From Oreocharis arfaki (Eukaryota; Chordata; Aves; Passeriformes; Paramythiidae): a stretch of 64,000 nucleotides of DNA. The number at the start of each line of letters is the position of its first letter. The first letter of the stretch is position 1. Positions 33,801 through 44,384 of this stretch are shown one piece after another. Under the pieces are notes generated by a model that was not told the origin of the DNA, did not search any database, and was given only the letters and a program-made list of their open reading frames with translations. A program made the translations under genes and the position numbers. The stretch spans positions 3,543 to 67,542 of the forward strand of contig VZRR01003268.1 of NCBI GenBank assembly GCA_013398015.1. Direction: 5' to 3'.

Positions 33801-34027
33801 GCACTCGTAGGTGGCCAAGAGGTGCAGCCCCACCGTGGCGTTGGCCCCATGCCATGACACCCCCAGGCACTGCATGGCCCCCACATTGAAGAGGCGATTT
33901 CGGGAGACCCATTTCCACTGCTGGGCTGGGGCACTGGTGTTGCAGCCCTTGGCCAGTCGCACCAGCGAGTCCTTGGTCTCCAGGCAGCCCTGCACACCCG
34001 TGTTGTAGATGAGAAAGACTCTGGAGT
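18679..34027 (-). CDS. MRC2: C-type mannose receptor 2 (Endo180/uPARAP), exons 2 to last
   Basis: Endocytic recycling receptor of the cell surface that binds and internalises collagen and glycans and partners the urokinase receptor. Coding exons in transcript order: 33629-34027, 33180-33353, 32826-32990, 32554-32667, 31726-31869, 31036-31224, 30185-30339, 29804-29911, 27361-27476, 27075-27223, 26741-26958, 26377-26519, 25851-25953, 25624-25762, 25338-25373, 24690-24850, 24311-24378, 23930-24030, 23673-23818, 23094-23208, 22850-23013, 22529-22637, 21831-22069, 21575-21743, 21252-21401, 20856-20975, 20189-20368, 18679-18899. All have GT/AG sites and matching phases, with no frameshift. Together they give 1430 complete codons after the split first codon, so with exon 1 the protein is close to the human length of about 1479. 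Order: ricin-type domain, fibronectin type II, eight C-type lectin-like domains, one membrane span, short tail. MRC1, LY75 and PLA2R1 are less likely because the tail and the TLK2 neighbour match MRC2. Confidence 0.97.
19021..19180 (-). mobile_element. CR1 LINE fragment in MRC2 last intron
   Basis: The reverse-complement CR1 3' end begins at AATCACAGAATGTCCTGAGT. It continues through the GACCACCAAGTCCAACTCC word to GCTGTGACCACTGCCCTGGG, all typical CR1 words. It is 5'-truncated and directly followed by the SINE at 19220. Confidence 0.88.
19218..19362 (+). mobile_element. tRNA-Ile-derived SINE with CR1-like 3' tail
   Basis: The head resembles tRNA-Ile, with a good polymerase III A box (TAGCTCAGCTGG) near 19225. 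Then comes anticodon-stem sequence GATGCTAATACACCAAGG with an AAT-type loop, and a degraded B box near 19272. The 3' half (AGAGCTGGACTCAATGATCC to ATATTCTGTGACTCTGTG) is a CR1 3' end. This head-tail structure matches the songbird TguSINE1 type as I remember it. It lies in the last MRC2 intron, antisense to the gene. Confidence 0.8.
20189..21401 (-). CDS. MRC2: MRC2 CTLD8 (exons 21252-21401, 20856-20975, 20189-20368)
   Basis: The membrane-proximal lectin-like domain. It has SYSGSCPKSLEDSSWIPF, HCYTFHMEITLGQKDA, the DEMENVFVWEHLQ helix, AWLGMTFNPKGGTLVW (core WLGM in place of WIGL) and the closing CYWIQ...CTNVTMGVICKIPR. It is very close to mammalian CTLD8. A CR1 fragment lies in the intron between the last two exons. 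Confidence 0.95.
20450..20573 (+). mobile_element. CR1 LINE 3' fragment in MRC2 intron
   Basis: The core contains CAACCTGATCTAGTGGAA, a CCCTGCCCATG word, TTTAAGGTCTTTTCCAACCC and the terminal TTCTGTGATTCTATGG. It is a short, 5'-truncated copy, antisense to MRC2. Confidence 0.88.
21575..22069 (-). CDS. MRC2: MRC2 CTLD7 (exons 21831-22069, 21575-21743)
   Basis: The domain is preceded by a proline- and serine-rich linker (DPSLSPAQTPFPPSP), then LFYHNSTYRI, the conserved KPLRWHEALLLCE helix, APLWIGLANDE and the closing GSWRTAGCDTKLQGGIC. The linker is the least conserved visible part and could carry O-glycans. That last point is inference. Confidence 0.94.
22529..23818 (-). CDS. MRC2: MRC2 CTLD6 (second part of 23673-23818, then 23094-23208, 22850-23013, 22529-22637)
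   Basis: The domain starts GGCPQGWLPFLSKCF and contains the EQAFITSMLPNISFDLW helix, the LWIGLHDAQREFQW core and the closing FTGRWDDRSC...GYVCQ segment. The intron between the first two exons contains the 100-N gap, but the phases on either side fit directly, so no exon is missing there. The APGEPSG stretch carries an extra serine run compared with human. Confidence 0.93.
23364..23463. other. Assembly gap of 100 N in an MRC2 intron
   Basis: Exactly 100 unresolved bases, the conventional size for a gap of unknown length. A run of about ten C lies immediately to the left and a CCATCC-rich minisatellite to the right, which explains the assembly break. The flanking exons (23673-23818 and 23094-23208) join in phase, so no coding exon need be hidden. 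Confidence 0.95.
23560..23670. repeat. C-rich minisatellite, CCATCCTGCCATCCC-type unit
   Basis: At least four imperfect copies of a 17-20 base unit around CCATCCTGCCATCCC and CTCTCC run up to the splice donor of the MRC2 exon at 23673. It belongs to the same low-complexity block as the nearby gap. Confidence 0.7.
23673..25373 (-). CDS. MRC2: MRC2 CTLD5 with 36-base linker exon
   Basis: Exon 25338-25373 is a 12-codon linker (DVKEPEITTQ). Exons 24690-24850, 24311-24378, 23930-24030 and the first part of 23673-23818 form CTLD5. Landmarks are EAEYKFFEHHSTW, EQHWWIGLHTYENDGRF, SWAPGKPRP and CMTALPYICKRS. For exon 24311-24378 the acceptor at GTGCAG, rather than a closer CTCCAG, was chosen because only it keeps the frame and gives the conserved KFSRGQEQHWW junction. 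Confidence 0.94.
23899..23927 (-). repeat. (GGGCA)n run directly after an MRC2 splice donor
   Basis: On the MRC2 sense strand, the donor GTGAGGGCA after exon 23930-24030 leads straight into about five tandem GGGCA units. G triplets just inside an intron act as splicing enhancers, and four or more can fold into an RNA G-quadruplex. Both roles are inference. Confidence 0.65.
25060..25318 (+). mobile_element. CR1 LINE 3' fragment in MRC2 intron
   Basis: A long CR1 3' segment. It contains GAGGTTAAGGTTGGATATGA, the AGAGGGTGGTCAGGCACTG and GGCTGCCAGAGCTCAAGGAG words and a terminal GGTCCTTGTGGGTCCC...ATATTCTGTGAC. It is antisense to the gene, between exons 24690-24850 and 25338-25373. Confidence 0.9.
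25624..26519 (-). CDS. MRC2: MRC2 CTLD4, main part (exons 26377-26519, 25851-25953, 25624-25762)
   Basis: The domain continues from exon 26741-26958. It contains the alpha-helical CRELGAQLLSLGSYEEE segment, the HWFWIGLNRRDP core, WRWSDG, and an acidic DDDD stretch before the closing cysteines (CAVLDLASLQW and DWICKLPK). It is clearly homologous to human CTLD4. No sugar-binding signature was seen. Confidence 0.94.
26242..26287. repeat. (ATCC)n tetranucleotide microsatellite
   Basis: About 11 perfect tandem ATCC units in the MRC2 intron between exons 26377-26519 and 25851-25953. The perfect array suggests it is length-polymorphic. Confidence 0.95.
26741..27476 (-). CDS. MRC2: MRC2 CTLD3 (exons 27361-27476, 27075-27223 and the first half of 26741-26958)
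   Basis: This domain follows a 2.3 kb intron. It shows GWKWHSPSCFWLGEDRVPY, the WTALQD core in place of WIGL, and closing cysteines at GGCVALATG and NCSTFKAKYIC. No complete calcium or sugar motif was seen, as in mammals. The last of the three exons also carries the start of CTLD4 (CPPGWSSDPKLRHCYK), so this domain border falls inside an exon. Confidence 0.94.
27477..29803 (-). other. MRC2 intron of 2.3 kb, no gene seen
   Basis: The intron between the exons ending CTLD2 and starting CTLD3. GC-rich, with compositional open frames only. A short tandem CTCCTGCATGG duplication is visible at 29029-29052. No nested gene or transposon end was recognised. Confidence 0.5.
29804..31224 (-). CDS. MRC2: MRC2 CTLD2, calcium-dependent sugar-binding domain (three exons)
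   Basis: Exons 31036-31224, 30185-30339 and 29804-29911. The domain carries the mannose-type signature EPN (FEPNNF) and the matching WND (RWNDSPCN), which coordinate calcium and sugar hydroxyls. In Endo180 this is the only CTLD shown to bind mannose, fucose and N-acetylglucosamine. Both motifs are intact. The third exon ends in a charged linker (SQEKEEDDHGCRK) toward CTLD3. Confidence 0.96.
31726..32990 (-). CDS. MRC2: MRC2 CTLD1 (three exons)
   Basis: Exons 32826-32990, 32554-32667 and 31726-31869 form lectin-like domain 1. They show NDCETFWDK, the WIGLN core, a QPD tripeptide in DQPDNPSEENCG, and the closing cysteines in NRDCGIALPYVC. QPD is the galactose-type signature in other C-type lectins, but the partner calcium residues are incomplete and CTLD1 is not known to bind sugar. 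With the FnII module it forms the receptor's ligand-binding head. Confidence 0.95.
33180..33353 (-). CDS. MRC2: MRC2 exon 3: fibronectin type II domain
   Basis: One exon of 174 bases encodes a complete FnII module. It begins IYTIQGNSHGKPCTIPFKY and continues through a second cysteine in HECTS, LWCATTQDY and WGFCPIK, giving the four cysteines of the fold. In Endo180 this module is the collagen-binding site. The sequence is almost unchanged from the mammalian protein, so collagen binding is expected to be retained. Confidence 0.96.
33629..34027 (-). CDS. MRC2: MRC2 exon 2: cysteine-rich ricin-B-type domain
   Basis: This 399-base exon encodes the N-terminal cysteine-rich beta-trefoil domain. 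Visible landmarks are QGCLE, the CNTS cysteine, QWKWVSRNRLFN, MQCLG and TYECDRES. They are close to human Endo180, including the QxW-type core (QQWKW and RWSC). In this receptor family the domain is the outermost head; the sulfated-sugar binding known for MRC1 is not established for MRC2. The exon begins with two bases completing a codon from the unseen exon 1. Confidence 0.95.
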
Positions 34028-37000
34028 CTGGGGAGAGAACAAATGGAAAGGGTGAAAGCATCGCTGGGGATTCAGTATGTGCCATGCATGGCCCTGAGCT
34101 CTGAAAGAACATCCTGGCTCTGTGCAAAGCAAGTTTTGGGATGCATCCCTGGGCACAGCACCCGGGACACTGGGGACCACCACTTCCCTTCAGCATTGAC
34201 TCAGGGTTTGCCCCAGTGGCCATTCCACGCCACCAGGTGGTGGGCTCTGGGCAGAGCGGCACCGGTGGGTGTCTGTATCCAGCGTGGCATCACCAAGGTT
34301 GGCTGTTGGGCGTCGGAGCCAGAGTAAAGTGCTCGCCCACTCTAACCACATCATTAGAGCCGTTCAAAGCTGAGCTCCCATGGGCAGCACTCAGCATTCC
34401 CAGGCATTGCAACAATGCCAGTGCTGGAGAAGCCAATGGCTTTGGCACCAGCCATCTGCTCCAGGCGGAGAAAAACAAGAGCAGGGAAATAGCACATCCC
34501 TCACTGCTATGTGTGTTTGGGGACCTGCTAAAAAGTGTGGAGCAAACAGGAACTGCTGGGGAAGGTCTCCCCTCGTGTGAAGAATAATACCTGCACAGCC
34601 CCAGCCCCAGCAAATACAAAATACCACATCAGGACCCTCTGGAATCCCAGTCCAGGCACTGGGAGGCAGAAGCCAAGTGAGTGCCATAGCTGCTAGCAGA
34701 AAGAAGTGCAGCCGATGAGGGAAGACAGGCCGAGCTCAACCCCAACTCCACACAGGTCCCACAGTCCTGCCTGCTGCCATGGGCCAACCATCCCCAAGGA
34801 AATTCCCTGACTCCCAGCATGGCTGGGGGTCACCCCACCACGTGACTCTATCCCAAAACCTGTATAAACCAGTAAATCCCAGACATTACGCTGGGACATG
34901 CTGCTCCAGCTGATGTGTCATGTTTAAAAGACACTTTATTTCTTCAAATAAATGTTTCTAAGCTAAAAAGCCACCTCAGGGCTTCTTACTGCCTCTTCTT
35001 GCCCCAACACCTCAGCAGGAAGCTTCCCAAAGCACCACATCAACACCACCACTTCTGTTGTTCTTTTTTTTGTTATAAAACATCTCATTTTTTTCCACCA
35101 CAAACATTCACCAGAAGTCCAAGAAAACTCATGGGCCCCACTATATTTAGCTTTGGTTTGCTTTGGTTTTGTGCCATTGTATGAATTTTTTGGGCTGAAA
35201 AGGTTTTCATTTCCTACTTCCCTGCAACCTCACCCTGCCCCAGCTCTGTTGTTACAGGCGGCTCTGGCACATTCAAGCAACAAACATCTTGGCTCACAGA
35301 ACTTCCCTGCCCTGTGCATGAAATGGAAAAAGAAATGGAGGAAGACAGATGTCCCCATTTCTTTTGGGAGTTCCAGCATCTACCTAGCTCCAGGACAGAA
35401 ATTATGTCAGAGGCCCCTTCCCCAGACCATATGACATCAGTGATGATGTCAAATAAACAAAAGTGAAGCTTGTTTGCAGGGCTTTATTTAATTTAAGGGA
35501 AACATTTAATTTCACTGAAAATATTTTAAAAATCACGGCAAGCAAGGATATAAGCCAAAATCCAGACAGGGCTGATTCTGGCTAGCTGAAAGTCAGGTTC
35601 CTTAAGCTGGTCCTGGTGTCTCCAGCTGGAACTGGCCTGATCCTGACTTGGACAGTGGGAGACCAGCTCATCCCCCACCAAACACCTTCTCCCCATGCCA
35701 CACCCAGCCCATCGCTCTCCCCTTCCCACCTACAGTGAGGGCGGTGCAGCCCCTCCAGCACCAGGGATACAGGGGTCTTTAAGCAGGTTTGGGTGATGCA
35801 GCATCAGTGCTGTGACCCGCTGGAGCATGATGAGGCCTCCCTGGGGTACAGCCTGATGCCACAGTGGCTCCTTTGCAAGGAGCCAACGCCAGTGCTTTGC
35901 TCCTTAGAACAGAAAAAGCTGCTCTACCATGAGCATCACTAGAGGGAGCATCAGCAACAGGACACCCTTCTCTGTTACCTGTGAGCCCTGCCTTGCAAGA
36001 AAAAATTAGTATCGGGTCAGAAAAGCCCTGGAGCAGCTTAAGGAATTGATGTCAGTGTGCTCAGTGCCACGTTGGGGCTGGCAGCACCATGTAAGAGCCA
36101 CACTCACCAGTGGCCCTGCAGTGGCACCGTGTTCAAGGAAGTCATCCAGACTGGAGGGGGCAGGCCTGGGGCCAGAGAAGCATAAAATACCATTTTACTC
36201 TAAAAAGAGAAGAGATGGAGGTAGGAAATTATAGGCTATGGGATTTGGGCAGCCCCTGCATGCTGCAAGCAGCTCAGCCCCTTGGCTCAAAGAAGGCAGG
36301 AGAGGCCACTCAGTGTGTGTCCCCAGTGTCTGCTGGGCCATGGCGGAATGTGAAAGCTCCAGTACCAGCTTAGCCCTGGCATCCACCCAGCTCTTCCAGC
36401 TTCTCCCTGTGCAAAACCGCTCACTGTGCACTGCTGGGGAGGAGCTGAGGGGACGACCCGCATGGGCTCAATACAAGGCAGCAAAGCTGTGCTTCACCAA
36501 AAATACACCTTTCTTTGCCTTATTTCTATGGAATTTCGGGTTGCCTGGGTCCATGGTGTCCATGACATTGGCAGTGGTGCTTGGATAAGCTCCTGGGCAC
36601 TGAAAGGAGCATTCAGCATTCCTGACCCCAGGACAGATGTGGAGTTGGGTGGGAGGAGGCAAGTTTGGATCAATTAATCCCTTTTCCCAAGCTGGTATTC
36701 CGCACAGCAAACCCAATCCTTGCAGGAAGTGGCTCCAGAGGAGTACCCCAAAGGGACTGGCAATGTCCCCGTCCCTTCCAGGGCCTGCTCTCCTGCACTG
36801 CCCTCAGTAGCCATGGCACAGCTATGGCTGACTCCTCTTAGAGATGTTCCTCAGGTTTTGGTACCCATCTGTGGACTTGAAATCACACAGGCAGAGCTTT
36901 CTAACTGTCCTCCAGTTATGGAAACCCATGCATGGCAAAACCAGCAGATCGTTCTTAAAGAGGAGCTGCCCTCTGGCACAGGACAAAGAGCAATCCTGCT

Positions 37001-40000
37001 GGATGCTCTGCCTGGAATCACCAAAATTAAACCAGGGCTGGGATTGGCACGCTCTGTCTCTCCCTCCTGCATCCTCCCTCTTTTGAGCAGGGCCAGCTCA
37101 GAGCAGCTCTGATCCACCCCATCCTGCTCTTCCTCCTCTGATGAGGACTTGGGAAAGCAAAGCAAAATCCCACACACTTCCATCAAGGATGGTGTCTTGT
37201 CCCAACCATGCAGCCACTGGGATGCTGCCCTCAGCCTACTGGTGGGACCATGGAAAGCAGTTGGTGCTACAAGGCAGTGTGATGGTGGATGGGGGCAGCT
37301 GGGACTGAAAGCAGGACACTGGCTCTGCCTGCAGAAACACTCTCCTCTCCCATGTGGGAAATACTGGGATGCTCATGCCCCAGCACAGTGGGAGAAATTG
37401 GCCTTGGCACTCGTGGCTGAACACTGCAGGGATGGAGAAGCTGCCATCCTTTGGGGCAACCCTCAAGAGAGCTTTTACACCCCGCCCTGGCTCCAGGTTC
37501 CTTCTCTTAATCAAAAAAGCAAGTTCTTGGCCAGCAGGAAGCCTGAACTGAAGGAACTCAGCTCAGCCCTTCCCACAACAACATTACCACCCCCAAGCAA
37601 ATACAGAAAGCTTCACAACCAAGCAATTTTGGGGACTGTGGGCAGCACCGGATGAGAGGCCACAGGGACGGTAGACAGAGAAACTGCAGCACGACATGGA
37701 TGGGCATCCTTGGCACCACCCAGCTCCAAGAACATCCCAGCTTAGCCACCCACAACAGGACACCCAGAGCATCCCTGCTCCATTGCATTTGTCACCCTCC
37801 CATCACTAGCAACAAATGCAGGGAGCAAATTCAACAAAGGACTGAAGCTACAGTTAGAGCCTGGTCCCAGTTATCCCAGACTGGAGCAGCTCGAGGGCTC
37901 TGGCTGCAATTACAGCTGAAAGCAAATGATGTCCCCAACATGTCAGCACTGTGAGGCTCTGTTACCACATCCCTGCCAGCCCCTGCCACCTCTCTGGCTC
38001 CTCTATGAGGGTGATCACAGCACCATGTGATGCCAGAGCCCCTCACACACCTCTGGAACTCAGCTCTGTCCTGCAGCCACCTTGGCAAAGGTGTTCCCTG
38101 CCCTTGTTCTCCCTCAAGGTTCCCCTTTATGTGGGATGTCCCAAAAAACACAGCCCCAAATTGCTTTTGCAGGAGGTTGAGCACACCTGGAGCCACAGGG
38201 GCAATCCCTCTCAGAGATTCCTGTGCTGCAGACACACTGTGGATATGGTTTGCTCCAAACCACCTGGTAAAAGCAGCAAAGCCTTGAACCTCACAAGGTG
38301 CCCCAGCCATGCAATGCAACGGGGCTCCTTTGGTGCTCTGAGACTTATGAGCTCCCTCAGGGGCTGCAGCCCCCATGCTAACTAACACCTTCATTTGGAT
38401 TTGGGAGCTCAGGAAAACGTTTTACCTGTAACATCCTGCAGCAAGAAACCCACCCTTCGCTCACACAGTGCAGAAAGGAACCCCTGTTCAGCCTGAACCT
38501 CCGCACATCATGTGTCTCACCCACCAGAAAACAGGGCACAGCAGCCCCAAGCCACCTATCCAAACCGCTGTCTTTTCAGCCCATTTTTGCAGCCCAAGGG
38601 TGAGCAGTGGCTCCGAAACCCACATGGCACCGATAGGTGAAAAACTGCAGGAAGTGGGAACTCATTCATGATAAACATGGTGGGGATGCACCAAGTATGG
38701 GGGAAAGATCAGCAACAGAGAAGAAAAATTCCCCCGGAATAAAAAAAAAACAACAGAAAAAGATGGCAAAGAAGATGCAGACAGGCTGGGAGAGTGGGGG
38801 ATATTCAGCCTGGAGAAGAGAAGGCTCCAGGGAGACCTTAGAGCCCCTTCCAGTGCCTAAAAGGGTTCCAAGAGAGCTGGAGAGGGACTTTGGACAAGGA
38901 CCTGGAGTGACAGGACAGTGGCGTTAAGCTGGAGCAGGGCAGGGTTAGATGGTATACTGGGGAGAAATGCTTCCCTGTGAGGGTGGGGAGGCCCTGGCAC
39001 AGGGTGCCCAGAGAAGCTGTGGCTGCCCCTGGATCCCTGGCAGTGCCCAAGGCCAGGCTGGACAGAGCTTGGAACAACCTGGGATACTGGAAAGTGTCCC
39101 TGCCCATGGCAGGGGGTCGAAGGAGATGGTCTTTAAGGACCCTTCCAACCCAAGCCGTTTTGGGACCCTACGAAGAACCAAAAATTGTTGCTCATGCAGC
39201 ACAGGAGAGTTTCACCTGACAGAACTTCAGCTGGGCCCAGCTTGCACAGCCCTGAGGAGGAGAGGGAACCAGCTTGATGATTCACCTTCCAGTGACATTC
39301 GGGAGGGCAGGACCCCAGGACTGCACCCCTGACCAGGCCCAGCCAGCTCTGCTGAAGGATACAGCAGGATCACAGAAAAGCCCCAACTCCATCTTGAATT
39401 TCTTATTACTGGACAAGTTATTCCTCTGGAGGAAAATCCCCTTCCTGGACAGAAGTTCCCAGCAAAGACCAGCTCTAGCAGTCAGTCCAGGCATGGCTGA
39501 TGCCATTCTTACAGTCTTGGTGTGGAGAAGAGCAAAAAGCAAAGCCATTGCCATGAAGAGCATCAATTTTTGACCCAAGGAAGGAACCTGTATATCGTTC
39601 TGTGGGCTGGGAATGGGAAACAGTGATAAAAGCATCAGCTGTGTCCATGGGAGCTCCCAACAGCAGAGCTAGAGCATCCCTGCTGCCAGCGATCACAGGA
39701 CACGAGAGCATTCCCAGCCTGTGGAAAGGACACCGTGGCTCTACCTCTCCCCCAGCTGCTTTTGGCATCGGTTACTCCGACGCAACTCCTTAGAGAGGAA
39801 CTTCAGACTAAAAAAAAATAAAAGGGAAGGAAATGCAGCCATGCCGGCAGCCCCAGGACACGTCTGGTTCAGGAAGGGCACTAGTCCCGTCTCCTCCAGA
39901 GCTGAGAGGAGACACAACTCCCACCCCTGATGCTCCTAAATTAGAGGTTCGCAGCAAATGAGCAATGATGCCAAACATCTCACAGACTCACCCAGCCCAG

Positions 40001-43000
40001 CACAGCCCTGGGGCTTGGCTGGGGCCAGACTTGCCAGAAGCAGCTCTGGATGCTCCAAGCCAAGCTCCAGAATAAAAGAGGTTGGTTGTTGTTCTGTTTT
40101 TTAAAAACAGACCTCAGGGAGTTAAGGACCTCTTGCTACAAAGAAGAAAGTGAAGCTTCTGATGGTCTGGTTGGGGGTATGGAGCAGCAGGATGTGCACT
40201 TGGAGCTGAGAAACTCCTCTTGGCTGGCCCAGCAGCCCGAGAGAAGCTGCTGTTTATATGGTGGGAGCTGTACGAGATGAGCTCCTTACTTGGCTGCGAC
40301 GACAGCGGCTACCTACCACCCTGCTCACTCCTGCTGCCTCGTAAAGGTTTTGGAAGGGGGCCACATACTTCATTTCAGCCTCTCTGCAGACATTAAGAAG
40401 CCCATTCTCCCAGCATCCTGCCTGGGACACAGATGAATGAATACATTCCAGAAGGGGTGCTTGTCCCTGGGCAGCCCAAGGGACTCATCACAGCAGGGGC
40501 CACAAGGGAGACGAGAGCCCCAGAATCTGTCCTCTGGTACCCAGCAAAGGATAGAACGACGGAAATTTTCCCCAATTTCCCCCTAGACCTTGGCCCACGC
40601 TCCAGCCCTGCAGCAGCTGCATTCATCCAAGAGGTTGTGACTCCCCAGGAATGCAGGGAGATGAAGGCAGCACCATCCATTGAACGGGCTCCAGCCAGGA
40701 TGGAGGAGTGCAATGGACCAAGCAAGAGCACAGTGGGAGAGGCAAAGGCTCCCTCCCAGGACACACAGTGGCCAAACACTCACCCCTGAGCACTGCGCTG
40801 GCCCCAGCTCCTCTGACTATCCACACTCCCTCACCCAGCACCCCAGACCCCCTGGCCAGCAAACTGGCCAGTGCTGTGATGTGATGTGACGTGCAGGACA
40901 GCCCTGACACATCCTCATAGACAGGGTGCTTCCAGCACAGCAGGCTGAAGACTTACCAAATTTTTAAAAACTACTAAAGAAAACCCCCCCTCAAAATGAT
41001 GAAAGATTCATAGATTTCTCCTCCCTTGTTTCTCCAGCACCAGTCCTACTGTTACCTCCCTGAGCAGTGGTATCACTGTCTCTGGACAGGGATCTCTCTA
41101 TTCACCAAACCCAAGCACATTCACACCACCAGGGGCAGCCTCTGGTGTCCCACATAATTTTTTAAAATTAAAATTATATTTACCATGGAAGTTCCCACTG
41201 GATGCCCTTCACCTGCCTCACGCCCAGCACTCCCAGGCTAGGCATTACTGAAGTAATGGGGGCATTACTGCAGAGCCTCAAGTTGCCATATCTGGATTTG
41301 GGTGGAGGAGTGAGAAAAGCTCAATCTGTCCATTCCACCTCGGCACCATCCAGTAAACAAGGCTGTTTTACACGGCAAATCCCATATATGTCCCTATTGT
41401 GACAGCACGAGGTGCAGTGCAGGACTGAGCAGTGGGACAGAGATGATATTGGAAAATACCCTGTGCCCCCTGAAACAGCCAAACCTTTGCTCGTAGACTA
41501 AAGAGTGCTCCCAGGAATTTGCAAGTCAATCCACTAATCATTTTCTAATCCTTAAGAAATTAAAGATGGGTTCTTTAAGAACAAGAGCATCTGTGTGGGT
41601 CTCTTTTGGGCTCCAAGCAATCTTAGGAATGAGAAAAATGTCGATGCTCTGCAAGCTGTGCGCAGTTCAGATTAATTAAAATCCTGCTCCTCACTGCACG
41701 TGAAGAACCAAATTTTACAAATTGCTTAAACAACCCTTCAGGAAATGCTGGCTTGGGATGGGCTGGAGTGGGTGGGAGGGCGGCCACCACTCCCACCCAA
41801 GATCCAGCTGCATTCATGGAGCTGAGCAGGGCACAATGATCCAGTGGGTAACACTGGAACCTCTGGCAAGGCTGGACCAAAGCCTTCCCTTCCCTGCTCT
41901 GAGCACCCACCGAGGCAGTGGGACCAGAGCCTCTTGTGATTGATTTCTCATCTGGAAAAAATCATTTAGTACAGAGGGATTATACACCCTCAGCACACAT
42001 TTGCTTTGATTTTGGGGCAAAATGTTTCCTTGGAAAACACTTAAGGAAGTAATACTTAAGGAGAGTGCCTCTGCCTGCAGAGAAAGGTGCAAAATCCAGC
42101 CAGAGAGAAAATAAAGCCAGAGAGAAAAATCTGCAACGTGGCTTTAACCATCACCAGGACCTCATGACCTTTGCACATGCTGGCAAAGAGCACCTCCCCA
42201 GGGGAAACCTCCTGTCCCCACACCAGCTGGGTGGCTTCAAGGGAAGGAGACAGTTTTGCATGGAAGGTTAAATTAAACCTCTTTTCACTCTTGTCATTCT
42301 TGCGCAAGCACTATCCCCAGCCCTGCTGCCACGTCCCAGCAGCTGCTGTGGCTGCAGACACTGGGGAGGTGAGGTCTCCACTGTCCCTTGTGCCCTGCCA
42401 GGCTCCAGCAGCAAAGCTAACACCTCTGACCCCTTTTCCTGCTCCTAAACAGTCTGAAGAAGATCGAGATATAATTTCTTGGGGCTGCATTTGCCATGGA
42501 ACAAGCTATTTCCACTGGAAAAAGGAAAATGGGGGGGAAATTCATGCAAAGGCTGCTCTGTTTGCTCTATAGGCTGTAAATTCTTTCCAGGTCCCTTTTG
42601 CATTCTCTCTTGCCCCACAGCTGACATGGCAGGACCTACATGGAGCACTGGATAGATGGGAAGTTGATCCAGCACCACGTCCCAGCAGTGACACAAGGAT
42701 CTTGTCCCACCTGCAGCCATGGCAGGATGAGAGCTGCTGCCTTGGTTTCCCTGGGAAGGCACATGGGTGCCCACACAATGCTGCACAGATGGGTCAGCTG
42801 GAGGAGATTTCCCAGCAAGGAGCCCCAAACCTCTTGCCAAGAGCTCTGCTCCACCTTTACGACTGTCCCGGAGGTGAGGGTTTGGCACAAACCTCTCGAG
42901 GAAGCAAGAGCTCCCCAGGGGAAGCAATGCTGTCTGCTGGGCCAGCCCTCCACTGGAAGCGTCCTTGCAAACAAGGGACTCTTGGGACTACTCCATCCTG

Positions 43001-44384
43001 AACCCAAACTCCCAGCGAGGATCCTCTCTGAGCTGCAAACCAGCCTGGTGCTGGGGAATCCTGGACGTGGCACCTCCACTGGCACCATCCTCTGCCCCCT
43101 TCATCCACGGCGTCCGAACCAGGACTGATGCGGGGCAGGAGCAACCGAAAGTGGAGATGGGGAGGAGAGAGAGCTGAGGGTGCTCAGCACCAGCGAGGCA
43201 CGAGTGACATGGCCCTGCGGGCTGGCGGCCGCTGAAAGCTGCCTTGTTCCTCGCCCAGGCCCGGCATGGGGTCGGCTGCCACCGCACTCCTGCCTCACAG
43301 CCGGGACAGAGGTGCCTCTGTCCTCGGGATCGCCAGACCTGGATCCCACTGACATTTTTTGGGATGAAACAGCCAGAATCGGCCTGTAAAGGCAGCAAAA
43401 CCTTGCTGAAATGAAATAACCCCCTTAAAACCCACAGAAGGAGGAATTCATGGCCCTCAAGTAAATTACGGGGAGGTCTAACAGGAATTCAGCTGTGGAA
43501 AGTCCAGCCAAGATGTCTACAAACAGCAGCAAACCCTGACCGCTCTTCCAAATGCCCCAGGCTACAGGGGTCTCCTTTCCCATTGCTTCGTACTTTCTCC
43601 ATCTCTGAGCCAAGCAGTTTCTCTTCTGATCCCAGAATTGATCCCTTGCTTGGCATGGAATTGCTGCCCACTCTCATCATGTCCATGACTCCGTTTTTGC
43701 CCCTTGAGCAAGGCGGCTCAGCCCCAGGCACTGTGACACTGGAGAGAGAGGGGAAAGCAGGGGGCAAGGGTAGTTGGGGGCAGGGGATCAGTGTGCTCCT
43801 ATGCTGCCACTTCCAAATCTGTTTTGGATTTGCTAAACGTGCTCTAATAAAATAGGCCAAGGGCTTATAGCTCTTATTTTCAGGCAAAAGTAGCCAATTT
43901 TGCTTTCTTTTAAAATTTTAAAGTTTTATCAATAGGGCCAAAATAATTCAAGGAAGCCCCAAAAGCAGCTCCTCTAGTTCTAGGCTAGACTGTTCTGGGA
44001 TAAAAAGGGTCTCAAACGGCAATTTCAGAGGCCGTCCAGAAGAACCTCCAGTGTCTGGCTCATGGTGCCTTCAGAAGGTTAGAAAAAGATAAAATACAAA
44101 CCGTTGATTTTTTTGTGAGAAGTTACTAAAAAAAAGAAAGTTCGCAAATACCCACTGGGGGCCCGATCCCGGAGGGCACTTTTTCATAAGATTAACACGG
44201 CGGGAGAGGGGATGAGGTCAGGATGAGAGAGGGAGGAAAGCTCCAACAAACCCCTTCGGCCCCTTCCCGACCTCCGGCTCCACGAATTGCCCTCCCCGGA
44301 GAGACAAAGGGCCGGAGCGGGGCTGCGGAGCGCAGCCGGCCGGCGGCAGCCCCCCGGCCCAGGAGCCCCCCTGGCCCCCCCGCC
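34028..44384 (-). other. MRC2 intron 1
   Basis: About 10.3 kb separate exon 2 from the CpG island. Apart from one CR1 copy (38780-39178) no gene, RNA gene or repeat array was supported. Long first introns of this family usually carry enhancers; none can be identified by eye. Long open frames here are GC-driven and show no domains. Confidence 0.5.
38780..39178 (+). mobile_element. CR1 LINE 3' fragment in MRC2 intron 1
   Basis: The longest CR1 piece in the window, about 400 bases. It runs from AGGCTGGGAGAGTGGGGG and the AGCCTGGAGAAGAGAAGGCT word through GAGGCCCTGGCACAGGGTGC to CCTTCCAACCCAAGCCGTTT. It is 5'-truncated and antisense to MRC2. Confidence 0.92.

Noticed and set aside
18679..34027. 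MRC1, LY75 or PLA2R1 instead of MRC2
   Set aside because: The EKNILVSDMEMNEQQ tail, eight CTLDs with EPN only in CTLD2, and TLK2 next door fit MRC2. LY75 has ten CTLDs, and MRC1 has its main sugar site in CTLD4.
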